The notes under the pieces: model-generated | Seen by the model: the letters and a program-made list of their open reading frames with translations, nothing else | The model's database searches: none | What the model was told of the DNA's origin: nothing | Translations under genes and position numbers: made by a program | Source: Chitinophaga sp. Cy-1792 | Lineage (GTDB): Bacteria > Bacteroidota > Bacteroidia > Chitinophagales > Chitinophagaceae | Assembly (NCBI RefSeq): GCF_011752935.1 | Contig: NZ_VWWO01000001.1 | Location: forward strand, 620,001 to 684,000 | DNA length: 64,000 bases | Reading direction: 5' to 3' | In this document: piece after piece, positions 35,225-43,221 of the stretch | How the letters are laid out: each line of letters opens with the position of its first letter | Position numbering within the stretch: position 1 is the stretch's first letter

Positions 35225-36358
35225 CTATATTTTAGCCAGTCGTTCTGCAGCCCGCTCCAATGTTTCGTCCTTTTTTGCAAAGCAGAAACGCACCACATGG
35301 TCATCTTTACCCTTATCATAGAAGGCGGAAACCGGGATCGCTGCTACGCCAAACTCTTTCGTCAGTCTGATCGCAAAATCCTTATCACCTTCATCAGAAA
35401 TACGGTCGTACTGCATCAGCTGGAAATAGCTGCCTTTGGTGGATAACGGTGTAAATTTAGTACCCCGCATCAGTTCCAGGAAATAATCACGTTTTTGCTG
35501 GTAAAAAGCCGGCAGCTCCAGGTAATGGGACGGTGTTTCCAGGAATTTAGCCAGGCCATACTGCATTGGTGTATTCACAGAGAAGCAAAGGTACTGATGT
35601 ACTTTTCTGTATTCCTGTGTCAGGTGTTTGGGTGCGATACAGTAACCCATTTTCCAGCCGGTATTGTGGAATACTTTTCCAAATGAAAAAGTAACAAAAC
35701 TGTTTTTGAAAATATTCGGATATCTGAGTATGCTGTGATGTTGTTGTCCATCAAATACAAGATGCTCGTATACTTCATCAGACAATACCAGCAGATCAAA
35801 TTCTGCCACAATCTTTTCCAGCTCACGGATATCATCTTCCTGTAAAATACTACCTGTAGGATTATGTGGTGTATTTATCATGATCATCCTCGTGCGGGGC
35901 GTAATTTTGTTACGCACTTCCTGCCAGTTGATACGATATTCCGGGAAAGATAATGAGATCAGTACCGGTGTACCACCGTTTACGAGAATATTGGGGATAT
36001 AGCTGTCGTAAGCAGGTTCAAATACAATTACTTCATCACCCGGACGTATATACGTTGCAATAGCGGTGAATATGGCGTAGGTGCCACCAGGAGTAATGGT
36101 TATTTCGGATTCCGGGTCTATGTTCTGTTGATAGAGACCTGCTATTTTTGTGGCTATTGCACTTCGAAGCTGCAGGAGACCCGGCATTGGTGCATATTGG
36201 TTATGCCCCTGTTGCATGGCCTCATTCACCATCGATTTCAACTCATCACTGCAATCATAGTCAGGGAAACCCTGCGAAAGATTTATGGCTTTGTTTTCTG
36301 CAGCCAGTGCTGACATGACAGAAAAAATGGTAGTGCCAACATTAGGCAGTTTTGACAT
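35225..36358 (-). CDS. class I/II PLP aminotransferase, methionine-aminotransferase (YbdL) type
   Basis: 377 residues from ATG 36358; a longer frame from 36439 overlaps manC and is rejected. Fold-type I marks are AINLSQGFPDYDCS, ITPGGTYAIFTAIATYI, FEPAYDSYIPNI, NTPHNPTGSIL, SDEVYEHLVFDG and the PLP-lysine segment VTFSFGKVFHNTGWKMGYC, with a final FCFAKKDETLERA. It resembles the KAT/YbdL group that uses methionine or other bulky amino acids with 2-oxo acids; the true substrate is not decided. It is last of a three-gene run kdsD-manC-aminotransferase with a 16-base gap. Confidence 0.9.
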   Translation of the reverse strand: MSKLPNVGTTIFSVMSALAAENKAINLSQGFPDYDCSDELKSMVNEAMQQGHNQYAPMPGLLQLRSAIATKIAGLYQQNIDPESEITITPGGTYAIFTAIATYIRPGDEVIVFEPAYDSYIPNILVNGGTPVLISLSFPEYRINWQEVRNKITPRTRMIMINTPHNPTGSILQEDDIRELEKIVAEFDLLVLSDEVYEHLVFDGQQHHSILRYPNIFKNSFVTFSFGKVFHNTGWKMGYCIAPKHLTQEYRKVHQYLCFSVNTPMQYGLAKFLETPSHYLELPAFYQQKRDYFLELMRGTKFTPLSTKGSYFQLMQYDRISDEGDKDFAIRLTKEFGVAAIPVSAFYDKGKDDHVVRFCFAKKDETLERAAERLAKI

Positions 36359-36374
36359 GAGATCGTATATAGAA

Positions 36375-37466
36375 TTATAAGAACTTTTCGCCTTTGTTTC
36401 GTTTGATTTCTGAAACGTAATCCTTGATTTGCTGCTCATGATCTTTTTTAGCGATCAGGAGAACGTCGGGCGTATCGATTACGATCATTTCATCCAGTCC
36501 CTGGAGGAGAACGAGTTTTTCGTTAGGAGCCTTAACCATACATTTGGTAGCATCGATTACCACTACATTTTTTCCCTGAACAGCATTTCCCAGGTAATCC
36601 TTCTCGATATTTTCATACGCGGAAGCCCATGTGCCGAGGTCGCTCCAACCAAAGTTGGAAGGAATAACGTACACGTTATCCGCTTTTTCCATGATACCAT
36701 AATCGATGGATATGTTGGTACATTGCGGATATACTTTTTCTATTGCTTCTTTCTCTGCAGGTGTATTCAATGCAGGCGTACTCAATTCAAACAGTTCATC
36801 CACTTCGGGCAGGTATTTTTTTAGTGCCGTCATAATGGTTTGAACATTCCATACAAAGATGCCGGCGTTCCAGAGGAAGTCGCCACTTTGGATAAAGGTT
36901 TTCGCCAGTTCCAGGTTAGGTTTTTCGGTAAATGTTTTTACCTGGTAAACGTTATCTGCAACATGTTGTGGTTCGAACTGAATGTAGCCATAGCCGGTGT
37001 CGGGGCGGGTAGGCTTGATGCCTAATGTCAGCAGGGCGCTATGTTTTTGTACAAAGAGCAGTGCATTCAGACATGCATTTGTAAATGCGGTACCATCGAG
37101 GATCAGGTGATCCGCCGGCGCACAGATGATGTTAGCCTTCGGGTCCTGTTTATTTATTTTGTGAGAAATATAAGCGACACATGGCGCTGTATTTTTCCTG
37201 GAAGGTTCACTTACAATATTCGCCAGCGGAAGTTCCGGTAATTGGTCGGCCACTTTATCCGTATACTGGTGATGGGTAACAACGAAAATATTATCTTTTG
37301 GAATAAACTGGGCAAATCGCTCATAGGTCCACTGTAATAGGGTTTTGCCGGTATTCAGAATATCCAGGAATTGTTTTGGATTATCTGTTCTGCTATGCGG
37401 CCAGAAGCGGCTGCCGATACCGCCAGCCATAATTGCCACATAAAAATGGTTATTAAGTTGTGTCAT
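36375..37466 (-). CDS. manC: mannose-1-phosphate guanylyltransferase
   Basis: 363 residues. The nucleotidyltransferase motif is AIMAGGIGSRFWPHSRTDNPKQFLDI, with the FWPxSR..PKQF signature of the GDP-mannose class. Further motifs are APADHLILDGTAF, TRPDTGYGYIQFE, TFTEKPNLELAKTF, FLWNAGIFVWN and FGWSDLGTWAS. It makes GDP-mannose for capsule, O-antigen or GDP-fucose. The C-terminal isomerase domain of bifunctional AlgA/ManC enzymes is absent, so it is monofunctional. One base separates it from kdsD, so they are surely in one operon. Confidence 0.93.
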   Translation of the reverse strand: MTQLNNHFYVAIMAGGIGSRFWPHSRTDNPKQFLDILNTGKTLLQWTYERFAQFIPKDNIFVVTHHQYTDKVADQLPELPLANIVSEPSRKNTAPCVAYISHKINKQDPKANIICAPADHLILDGTAFTNACLNALLFVQKHSALLTLGIKPTRPDTGYGYIQFEPQHVADNVYQVKTFTEKPNLELAKTFIQSGDFLWNAGIFVWNVQTIMTALKKYLPEVDELFELSTPALNTPAEKEAIEKVYPQCTNISIDYGIMEKADNVYVIPSNFGWSDLGTWASAYENIEKDYLGNAVQGKNVVVIDATKCMVKAPNEKLVLLQGLDEMIVIDTPDVLLIAKKDHEQQIKDYVSEIKRNKGEKFL

Positions 37467-37467
37467 T

Positions 37468-38442
37468 TTATATAATTCCTTCTCTTATTAAATCATGTAA
37501 ATGAATAATGCCGGCATATCTCGTATCATCCATCACCAGGAGCTGTGTAATATCATTTTTGCGCATCATTTCGAGTGCATTAATGGCCAGTTCATCCTGT
37601 TGAATAGTTCTGGGATGGAGAGACATGATATCCGTGGCTGTAATGGTTGCCGTTGGAACATTTTTCTCGAGCATTCTGCGCAGGTCTCCATCTGTGATAA
37701 TACCCTGCAGTATACCGTTCTCATCCAGTACAGCAGTCACACCTAACATTTTCGAGGAGATTTCTACGATCACATCTCTTAAAGAACTGCTTGTCAGTAC
37801 CTTAGGAGCTTCATGCAATTTACTGAGGTCTTGTACCTTTAGGTATAATTTCTTACCTAGTGCGCCGCCCGGGTGGAATTTAGCGAAGTCAGCAGCTGTA
37901 AAACCATGCCATTCGATAAGGCAAACGGCGAGTGCATCTCCCATTGCTAACTGTGCGGTGGTGCTGGTAGTAGGGGCAAGATTGTTAGGACATGCTTCCT
38001 GGCTGACAGTGGTGTTCAGAATATAATCTGCTTCAGCAGCAAGGAAGGAGCTGGTATTGCCAACCATGGCTACCAGTGTATTCCCAAAGTTTTTCACCAG
38101 TGGAACGAGAACTTTTATTTCAGCAGAAGTACCACTTTTGGAGATACACATCACAATATCATCCTGACGGATCATTCCCAGATCACCGTGAATGGCATCA
38201 GCTGCGTGCATAAATAAAGCCGGCGTACCGGTAGAATTGAGCGTAGCAACTATTTTTTGTGCGATAATGGCACTTTTACCGATTCCTGTAACAACCAGCC
38301 TTCCCTCAGCAGTAGCGATCAGTTCAACAACCTTCTCAAAATCTGCATCTATAAATTGCTGCAAATCATTGATTGCTGTCGCTTCCATTGCTATTGTGCG
38401 TTTGGCTACCTGTCCTATATTGATGGTTTGATTCCCTTTCAT
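37468..38442 (-). CDS. kdsD: D-arabinose-5-phosphate isomerase
   Basis: 324 residues in the KpsF/GutQ architecture. SIS domain (about 35-170): LVVTGIGKSAIIAQKIVATL, FMHAADAIHGDLGMI, CISKSGTSAEIKVLVPL and LNTTVSQEACPNNLAPTTST. Two CBS domains (about 200-320): VTAVLDENGILQGIITDGDLRR and QLLVMDDTRYAGIIHLHDLI. It converts ribulose 5-phosphate to arabinose 5-phosphate, the first step toward Kdo, and so links to the kdn/kdsB operon at 11.9-15 kb. It diverges from recQ, an arrangement I recall as common in Bacteroidota. Confidence 0.94.
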   Translation of the reverse strand: MKGNQTINIGQVAKRTIAMEATAINDLQQFIDADFEKVVELIATAEGRLVVTGIGKSAIIAQKIVATLNSTGTPALFMHAADAIHGDLGMIRQDDIVMCISKSGTSAEIKVLVPLVKNFGNTLVAMVGNTSSFLAAEADYILNTTVSQEACPNNLAPTTSTTAQLAMGDALAVCLIEWHGFTAADFAKFHPGGALGKKLYLKVQDLSKLHEAPKVLTSSSLRDVIVEISSKMLGVTAVLDENGILQGIITDGDLRRMLEKNVPTATITATDIMSLHPRTIQQDELAINALEMMRKNDITQLLVMDDTRYAGIIHLHDLIREGII

Positions 38443-38552
38443 GACGATGGAACAAATTTAATCATTTTTAATCAGCCCCCGAACTTCCTTAATTAATATT
38501 GCCACTCCGCACTTTTTTAAGTAACTTCGTGTCCCCTAAAAAACATATAAAC

Positions 38553-38560
38553 TAAATTTG
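38553..38560 (+). promoter_or_regulatory. -7 element upstream of recQ
   Basis: TAAATTTG matches TAnnTTTG 44 bases before the recQ ATG. No TTG at the usual -33 distance is visible, so confidence is modest. Confidence 0.4.
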
Positions 38561-38604
38561 CTATTTGTTAGTTCTTTAGAGTTTACCGTATAAAATGAAA
38601 TGCA

Positions 38605-40806
38605 ATGGCTGTTGTTAAGGAAAGTTTGATGGATGCATTACGCGAACATTTCGGGTTCGATTCCTTTAAAGGAAATCAGGAGATTATTATTAAAAGCATC
38701 CTGTCAGGCAAAGATACTTTTGTAATTATGCCAACTGGTGGAGGTAAGTCACTATGCTACCAACTCCCCGCTCTCATGAGTCCTGGCTGTGCACTCATTG
38801 TTTCTCCCCTTATCGCTTTAATGAAAAACCAGGTTGACCTGGTACGTGGTTATAGCAGTAAGGACAATGTGGCTCACTTTTTAAATTCAACCCTCTCAAA
38901 AGCGCAAATTAAAAAAGTGCGCACAGACCTGCTTTCCGGTAAAACCAAGATGCTATACGTAGCTCCTGAAACACTGACAAAACAGGAAAATCTTGAATTT
39001 TTCAGAGATCTCGAGATCTCCTTCATCGCTGTAGATGAAGCACACTGTATTTCTGAGTGGGGTCATGACTTCAGACCGGAATATCGCCGTCTGAAAGAAA
39101 TGATTGAGCAAATCAGTGATAAATTACCGATCATCGCGCTGACAGCTACTGCTACACCGAAAGTGCAGAGCGATATCGTGAAAAACCTCGCGCTGAACGA
39201 TCCTAATATCTTCATATCATCTTTTAACCGCCCTAACCTGTATTATGAAATCAGGCAGAAGCGTAAGAAAGATCAGACCATCAAGGATATCGTAAAATTT
39301 ATCCATTCACATAAAGGCAAAAGTGGTATCATCTATACGCTCAACCGTAAGACAACCGAAGAATTGGCCGATATGCTGGTGGCTAACAATATCAAGGCGG
39401 TTGCTTACCATGCCGGACTCGATCCTGCTACCAGGGCACAACGCCAGGATATGTTCCTGCACGAAGATGTGGAAGTAATCGTTGCTACCATTGCCTTCGG
39501 TATGGGTATCGACAAACCGGACGTTCGCTTTGTTATTCACTATAATATCCCTAAGAGCCTGGAGAACTACTACCAGGAAACCGGTCGTGCCGGCCGCGAC
39601 GGACTCGAAGGTATCTGCGTATGTTTCTATTCTCATAAAGATGTGCAGAAACTCGAACACCTCATGCGTGATAAACCACTGTCTGAGCGTGAAATGGGTG
39701 CACAACTGATCAATGAAACCGTGGCATATGCCGAAAGTGCTGTTTGCCGCCGTAAGGTGATCCTCCACTACTTCGGTGAGAATTATGAAACCGAGGATTG
39801 TGGACAATGTGATAACTGCCGTAATCCTAAAGAAAAAATCGAAGTGAAAAACCGTGTGGTAATTGCCTTAAAAGCAATCCGTGCACTGGAAGAACGCTTC
39901 GGCAGCGAATACGTAGTCAATATCATTACCGGTAAAACCGGCCCGCAGATCGCGACTTACCGTCATGATCAGCTGGAAGTATTCGGTGAAGGAAAAGAAT
40001 TTGATGCACACTTCTGGAATTCCCTCCTGCGTCAGATGATGCTGGAAGGTTTGATAGATAAAGATATTGAAGAATATGGCCTGTTGAAAGTAACAGAGAA
40101 AGGAACCAAATTCCTGAAAAAGCCTTATTCTATCATGGTGGCACTCAACCACCAGTTTGATGATGAGAGTGGTGATGATGAAGAAGAAGCTGCTGCTGCG
40201 GCACACGCTTCTGCAGATCCGGCACTCTTTGAAATGCTGAAAGAACTACGCAAAAAAGTTTCTAAAGAAAGAAATCTGCCTCCGTTTGTCATCTTCCTGG
40301 AAACTTCCCTGGAAGACATGGCAACACAATACCCTACTACCGTTCAGGAACTGGAGAAAATCCAGGGCGTGAGCAAAGGTAAGGCTGTACGCTATGGTAA
40401 ACAGTTTGTGGATGTCATCTCCAAATTTGTGGAAGAAAATGATATCACCAAACCGGATGATTTCGTGATGAAAAGCGTTGTGAATAAAAGCGGCCTGAAA
40501 GTATTTATCATTCAGAACATTGATAAAAAAATACCGCTGGAAACCATCGCTAAAAACAAGGAACTCACCATTGCCAAACTGCTCGATGAAATGGAAACCA
40601 TCGTAGCCAGTGGTACCAAACTGAACGTGGATTATTGTCTGGATGAAGAACTGGACGACTACGCTCAGGATGAGATCATGGAGTATTTCAAAGGCTGCGA
40701 AACTTCCAGTCTCGCACTTGCACGCGAAGAGCTGATCGATAGTGATTATTCACTGGAACAGCTGAAACTGATGAGAATTAAATTCCTGGTGGTATACGGT
40801 AACTAA
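38605..40806 (+). CDS. recQ: ATP-dependent DNA helicase RecQ
   Basis: 733 residues. Helicase domains: Walker A VIMPTGGGKSLCYQLP, the DEAH box FIAVDEAHCISEWGHDFRP, motif III LTATATPKVQSDI and motif VI YYQETGRAGRDG. The zinc-binding region has CRRKVILHYFG and CGQCDNC. A winged helix follows (about 410-520), then an HRDC domain (about 548-620, PPFVIFLETSLEDMATQYP) and an extra C-terminal helix-turn-helix segment. It unwinds 3'-5' and acts in recombinational repair. It starts at ATG 38605; the family length with an extra C-terminal domain fits Bacteroidota RecQ. Confidence 0.96.
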   Translation: MAVVKESLMDALREHFGFDSFKGNQEIIIKSILSGKDTFVIMPTGGGKSLCYQLPALMSPGCALIVSPLIALMKNQVDLVRGYSSKDNVAHFLNSTLSKAQIKKVRTDLLSGKTKMLYVAPETLTKQENLEFFRDLEISFIAVDEAHCISEWGHDFRPEYRRLKEMIEQISDKLPIIALTATATPKVQSDIVKNLALNDPNIFISSFNRPNLYYEIRQKRKKDQTIKDIVKFIHSHKGKSGIIYTLNRKTTEELADMLVANNIKAVAYHAGLDPATRAQRQDMFLHEDVEVIVATIAFGMGIDKPDVRFVIHYNIPKSLENYYQETGRAGRDGLEGICVCFYSHKDVQKLEHLMRDKPLSEREMGAQLINETVAYAESAVCRRKVILHYFGENYETEDCGQCDNCRNPKEKIEVKNRVVIALKAIRALEERFGSEYVVNIITGKTGPQIATYRHDQLEVFGEGKEFDAHFWNSLLRQMMLEGLIDKDIEEYGLLKVTEKGTKFLKKPYSIMVALNHQFDDESGDDEEEAAAAAHASADPALFEMLKELRKKVSKERNLPPFVIFLETSLEDMATQYPTTVQELEKIQGVSKGKAVRYGKQFVDVISKFVEENDITKPDDFVMKSVVNKSGLKVFIIQNIDKKIPLETIAKNKELTIAKLLDEMETIVASGTKLNVDYCLDEELDDYAQDEIMEYFKGCETSSLALAREELIDSDYSLEQLKLMRIKFLVVYGN

Positions 40807-40846
40807 TACCATTTCCCGGATTAGCATGTGATCATAATAAGATTTT

Positions 40847-41614
40847 ATGAGTGTCAAAAAGATACAGGAAACCATTGCTCCTGCCAGAGAACAGGTAGTT
40901 GCACACCCGTTATACGCCGAATTACAATCGCTGGATGATGTACGTACTTTTATGAAGTACCATGTATATGCCGTTTGGGATTTCATGTCTTTATTAAAAG
41001 GACTGCAACAGCAGCTGACTTGTGTAAACGTTCCATGGATACCTAAAGGCAGTGCTGCTACCAGGTACCTTATCAATGAAATTGTTACCGGCGAGGAGAG
41101 TGATGTAGATATGAACGGCGATCGCTGCAGCCATTTCGAGCTTTACGAAAAGGCAATGCTGCAGGCCGGCGCAGATACTACAGCTATTCAACATATCATA
41201 AAGGAAGCACAAAAAGGAACGGCGGTAAAGAATATTATTCAGCAGGCGGATCTTCCTGAAGCGGTGAAAGGTTTCCTCGGATTTACATTCGATGTTATCG
41301 CCACCGGTAAGGCACATATTATGGCAGCCGTATTTACTTTCGGTAGAGAAGACCTCATCCCGGATATGTTCTATGCTTTAGTAAAAGATCTGGACAAAAA
41401 ATTCCCTGGCAAGCTCACGACTTTCATTTATTATCTGGAAAGACATATAGAAGTAGATGGCGATCATCATAGTCAACTGGCCATGCAAATGGTACAGGAG
41501 CTCTGTGGTGATGATAAAAACAAATGGGACGAAGCGGCTGAATATGCCCGCCAGTCGCTGGTTTGGAGACATGAGCTCTGGTCTGCCATCCTCAACGAAA
41601 AAGTTTTTTTATAA
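40847..41614 (+). CDS. DUF3050-family protein (haem-oxygenase-like fold)
   Basis: 255 residues, helical, no signal peptide. It fits DUF3050, whose members have a haem-oxygenase-like helical bundle: IAPAREQVVAHPLYAELQSLDDVRTFMKYHVYAVWDFM at the N-terminus, GEESDVDMNGDRCSHFELYE in the middle, and IYYLERHIEVDGDHHSQLAMQM toward the end, with the His and Glu positions that could bind a metal pair. Activity is unknown. Downstream is the tRNA-Phe gene with its own promoter; the recQ gap is 40 bases. Confidence 0.87.
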   Translation: MSVKKIQETIAPAREQVVAHPLYAELQSLDDVRTFMKYHVYAVWDFMSLLKGLQQQLTCVNVPWIPKGSAATRYLINEIVTGEESDVDMNGDRCSHFELYEKAMLQAGADTTAIQHIIKEAQKGTAVKNIIQQADLPEAVKGFLGFTFDVIATGKAHIMAAVFTFGREDLIPDMFYALVKDLDKKFPGKLTTFIYYLERHIEVDGDHHSQLAMQMVQELCGDDKNKWDEAAEYARQSLVWRHELWSAILNEKVFL

Positions 41615-41631
41615 AAAACTGAAAAAAAATT

Positions 41632-41660
41632 TTGTGAATTCAAAAGTTTATGTACTTTTG
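41632..41660 (+). promoter_or_regulatory. promoter of tRNA-Phe (TTG-N18-TACTTTTG)
   Basis: A textbook Bacteroidota promoter: TTG at 41632-41634, an 18-base spacer, and TACTTTTG at 41653-41660. The mature tRNA begins 37 bases after it. Confidence 0.75.
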
Positions 41661-41697
41661 CAATCCCATCACACGAGACGGGGCACAAAATAAAGAT

Positions 41698-41770
41698 GGT
41701 GCGGTAGCTCAGTTGGTAGAGCAAAGGACTGAAAATCCTTGTGTCGCCGGTTCGATCCCGGCTCACACCA
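41698..41770 (+). tRNA. tRNA-Phe (GAA anticodon)
   Basis: 73 bases fold as a cloverleaf. The acceptor is GGTGCGG with TCACACC, D stem GCTC/GAGC, anticodon stem AAGGA/TCCTT with loop CTGAAAA (anticodon GAA), a 5-base variable region, and T stem GCCGG/CCGGC with loop TTCGATC. Discriminator A is at 41770 and CCA is not encoded. In the acceptor stem, position 5 (C) faces position 68 (A), a mismatch where other tRNA-Phe genes usually pair. Confidence 0.95.
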
Positions 41771-41773
41771 CAC

Positions 41774-41804
41774 AAAAAAGGTCACTGAAAAGTGGCCTTT
41801 TTTT
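41774..41804 (+). terminator. terminator after tRNA-Phe
   Basis: AAAAAAGGTCACT pairs with AGTGGCCTTTTTT (one G-T pair) around a GAAA-type loop, then a T-run. Confidence 0.85.
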
Positions 41805-42112
41805 ATGCCCGTAACTCCCGGTGATACGGATGTTCAAAGAGAACGCACCGTGCAGCGGCGAGCTGGTGAGTGAATATGGTTGTCTTATGTGATCCCGGTC
41901 GTTTTGATGCCTCCGCTGTCTCATTTGCTGTCTCACTTTGTCAGCAACTCCCGGAGACGAAAAAGACAGGAGGAACTCCTCCTGTCTCCTTCCTTGTGTT
42001 AATTACATCAGCTTACAGGTATAGCACCAGATCAGGCTCCTCGTACCACCGAATATTGTTTATGAATGGACTGAAGGAGCGGCCCCCATTGTCCTTGTAG
42101 TCTTGATTTACT
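41805..42112. other. 308-base gap, no gene; contains one terminator hairpin
   Basis: The only structure seen is a perfect 10-bp stem with a 4-base loop, AGACAGGAGG-AACT-CCTCCTGTCT (41964-41987). Read leftward it is followed by TTTTTCG, so it suits the minus-strand gene at 42113-42688 although it lies 125 bases past its stop. A 76-codon frame across the region lacks protein-like character. Confidence 0.5.
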
Positions 42113-42688
42113 TTAGAACGTAAAGGTTTCCGTCTTTCCGCTTCCTGCCCGCTTGGTATCCCCCACCTCAAAGCGGAATTGGTACGTCTTATTAATCAAA
42201 AGCTCGCTTGAAAATTCATCCTGTACCAAATACTTCGCATACATGCTTCCTTTCTGATACAGGTTACCTTCAAAATAGGAAAAGTTGTCCACGTATTGGT
42301 ATCCTGCCTGTTTTTTCTGAGCGATAAGGTTATCCTTAATCCGCATTAGCAATGGCTTATTGTAACTTTCTCCGGATAGAATGATCGCTTTGGGCTTATC
42401 ATCATCGTTATAAACGATTTCAATGTTCGCCGTGACCTCCTCCCCGGCGCTAAAGATTGTAACAGTTTCCTTATCCTTATACTTCGCATATAACCGGTCA
42501 AGGTCTGAGATGGGACTTGCTATTTTTTTCTGTTTCACGGGAGTACCAGACTTCGCCAAAATGCTATCGATCAAAGACATTTCACGCTTTGCGGGTGCTA
42601 CAGTCTTTAGCTGTTTAGGGTTGCTTTGAGATAGGCAAGGCTGAGAAAGGGCCATCACAACCAGCAGACAGTACATGTTCCTGATCAT
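42113..42688 (-). CDS. secreted protein of unknown function
   Basis: 191 residues with a signal peptide (MIRNMYCLLVVMALSQPCLSQ). The mature part has a basic linker (about 25-65) and then a mixed alpha/beta domain with KETVTIFSAGEEVTANIEI, KAIILSGESYNK and an aromatic patch YQYVDNFSYFEGNLYQKGSMYAKYLV. No family recognised. No further gene on its strand follows it. It is adjacent to, and divergent from, a truncated NTF2-like fragment. Confidence 0.65.
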   Translation of the reverse strand: MIRNMYCLLVVMALSQPCLSQSNPKQLKTVAPAKREMSLIDSILAKSGTPVKQKKIASPISDLDRLYAKYKDKETVTIFSAGEEVTANIEIVYNDDDKPKAIILSGESYNKPLLMRIKDNLIAQKKQAGYQYVDNFSYFEGNLYQKGSMYAKYLVQDEFSSELLINKTYQFRFEVGDTKRAGSGKTETFTF

Positions 42689-42741
42689 AGTTCTTGTTTT
42701 TAGGGATTCAGCTGCTAAAGATACAGGTTCCCCTAGTTCTT

Positions 42742-42978
42742 GACATCTGTATTATCGGCAAAGAAAGATACCGGCAAAATATACGGGAGGGAATTTTCGG
42801 AGGCCCGTCCAGAAAAATGGAAATTGAATCAATAGAAGAGAATAGCACTATCGCCATGGTGAAACTACGCTTGGAAAGTTCAGAAAATTATTTTGTCTCT
42901 TACAATTCGCTTGTGCTGGATACGGATAATGAATGGCGGATCGTCAACAACCTGGCAGTGGTGGAAGCCAGGAAATAA
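42742..42978 (+). pseudogene. C-terminal remnant of an NTF2/SnoaL-like (lumazine-binding type) protein
   Basis: The frame here translates to IIGKERYRQNIREGIFGG, then MEIESIEENSTIAMVKLRLE, YFVSYNSLVLDTDNEWRIVN and NLAVVEARK. That is the second half of an NTF2-like fold: GxExY, a beta strand with IAMVKL, and the closing WxIVN segment. The first half, with the N-terminal helices and catalytic-type residues, is absent, since the 5' side runs into the divergent promoter of 42113-42688. I interpret it as a decayed or truncated gene; a very short functional protein is less likely. Confidence 0.5.
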
Positions 42979-43073
42979 GGGACACGGCTTCATGCTTCCA
43001 TCTTACAAACTTATTTCTTCCCCGATCTGCACAGAGTAGATATTTCCCCACTCCTTTTTTCCCCGAAGACAGC

Positions 43074-43100
43074 AAGCAGTTCATAATGAGCTGCTTTTTT
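43074..43100 (+). terminator. terminator-like hairpin with T-run
   Basis: AAGCAGTTCAT and ATGAGCTGCTT pair with one G-T and are followed by TTTTTTTA. It lies about 95 bases after the NTF2-like remnant, which suggests the remnant once had, or still has, a transcript. Confidence 0.6.
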
Positions 43101-43221
43101 TATTTATGTTAATACCTATATATTTATATTGAAATCCCTAAGTGTTTTATACAATTAAAATAAATTACTGATCATAACTGGTTCATCCCAGACTTGTATC
43201 TGTTTACCTATTACACCCACT

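Noticed and set aside
36359..36439. Extended N-terminus of the aminotransferase
   Set aside because: It overlaps the manC coding end; the family start fits MSKLPNVGTT at 36358.
41870..42100. 76-residue open frame after tRNA-Phe
   Set aside because: It spans a perfect terminator hairpin and has no protein-like composition.
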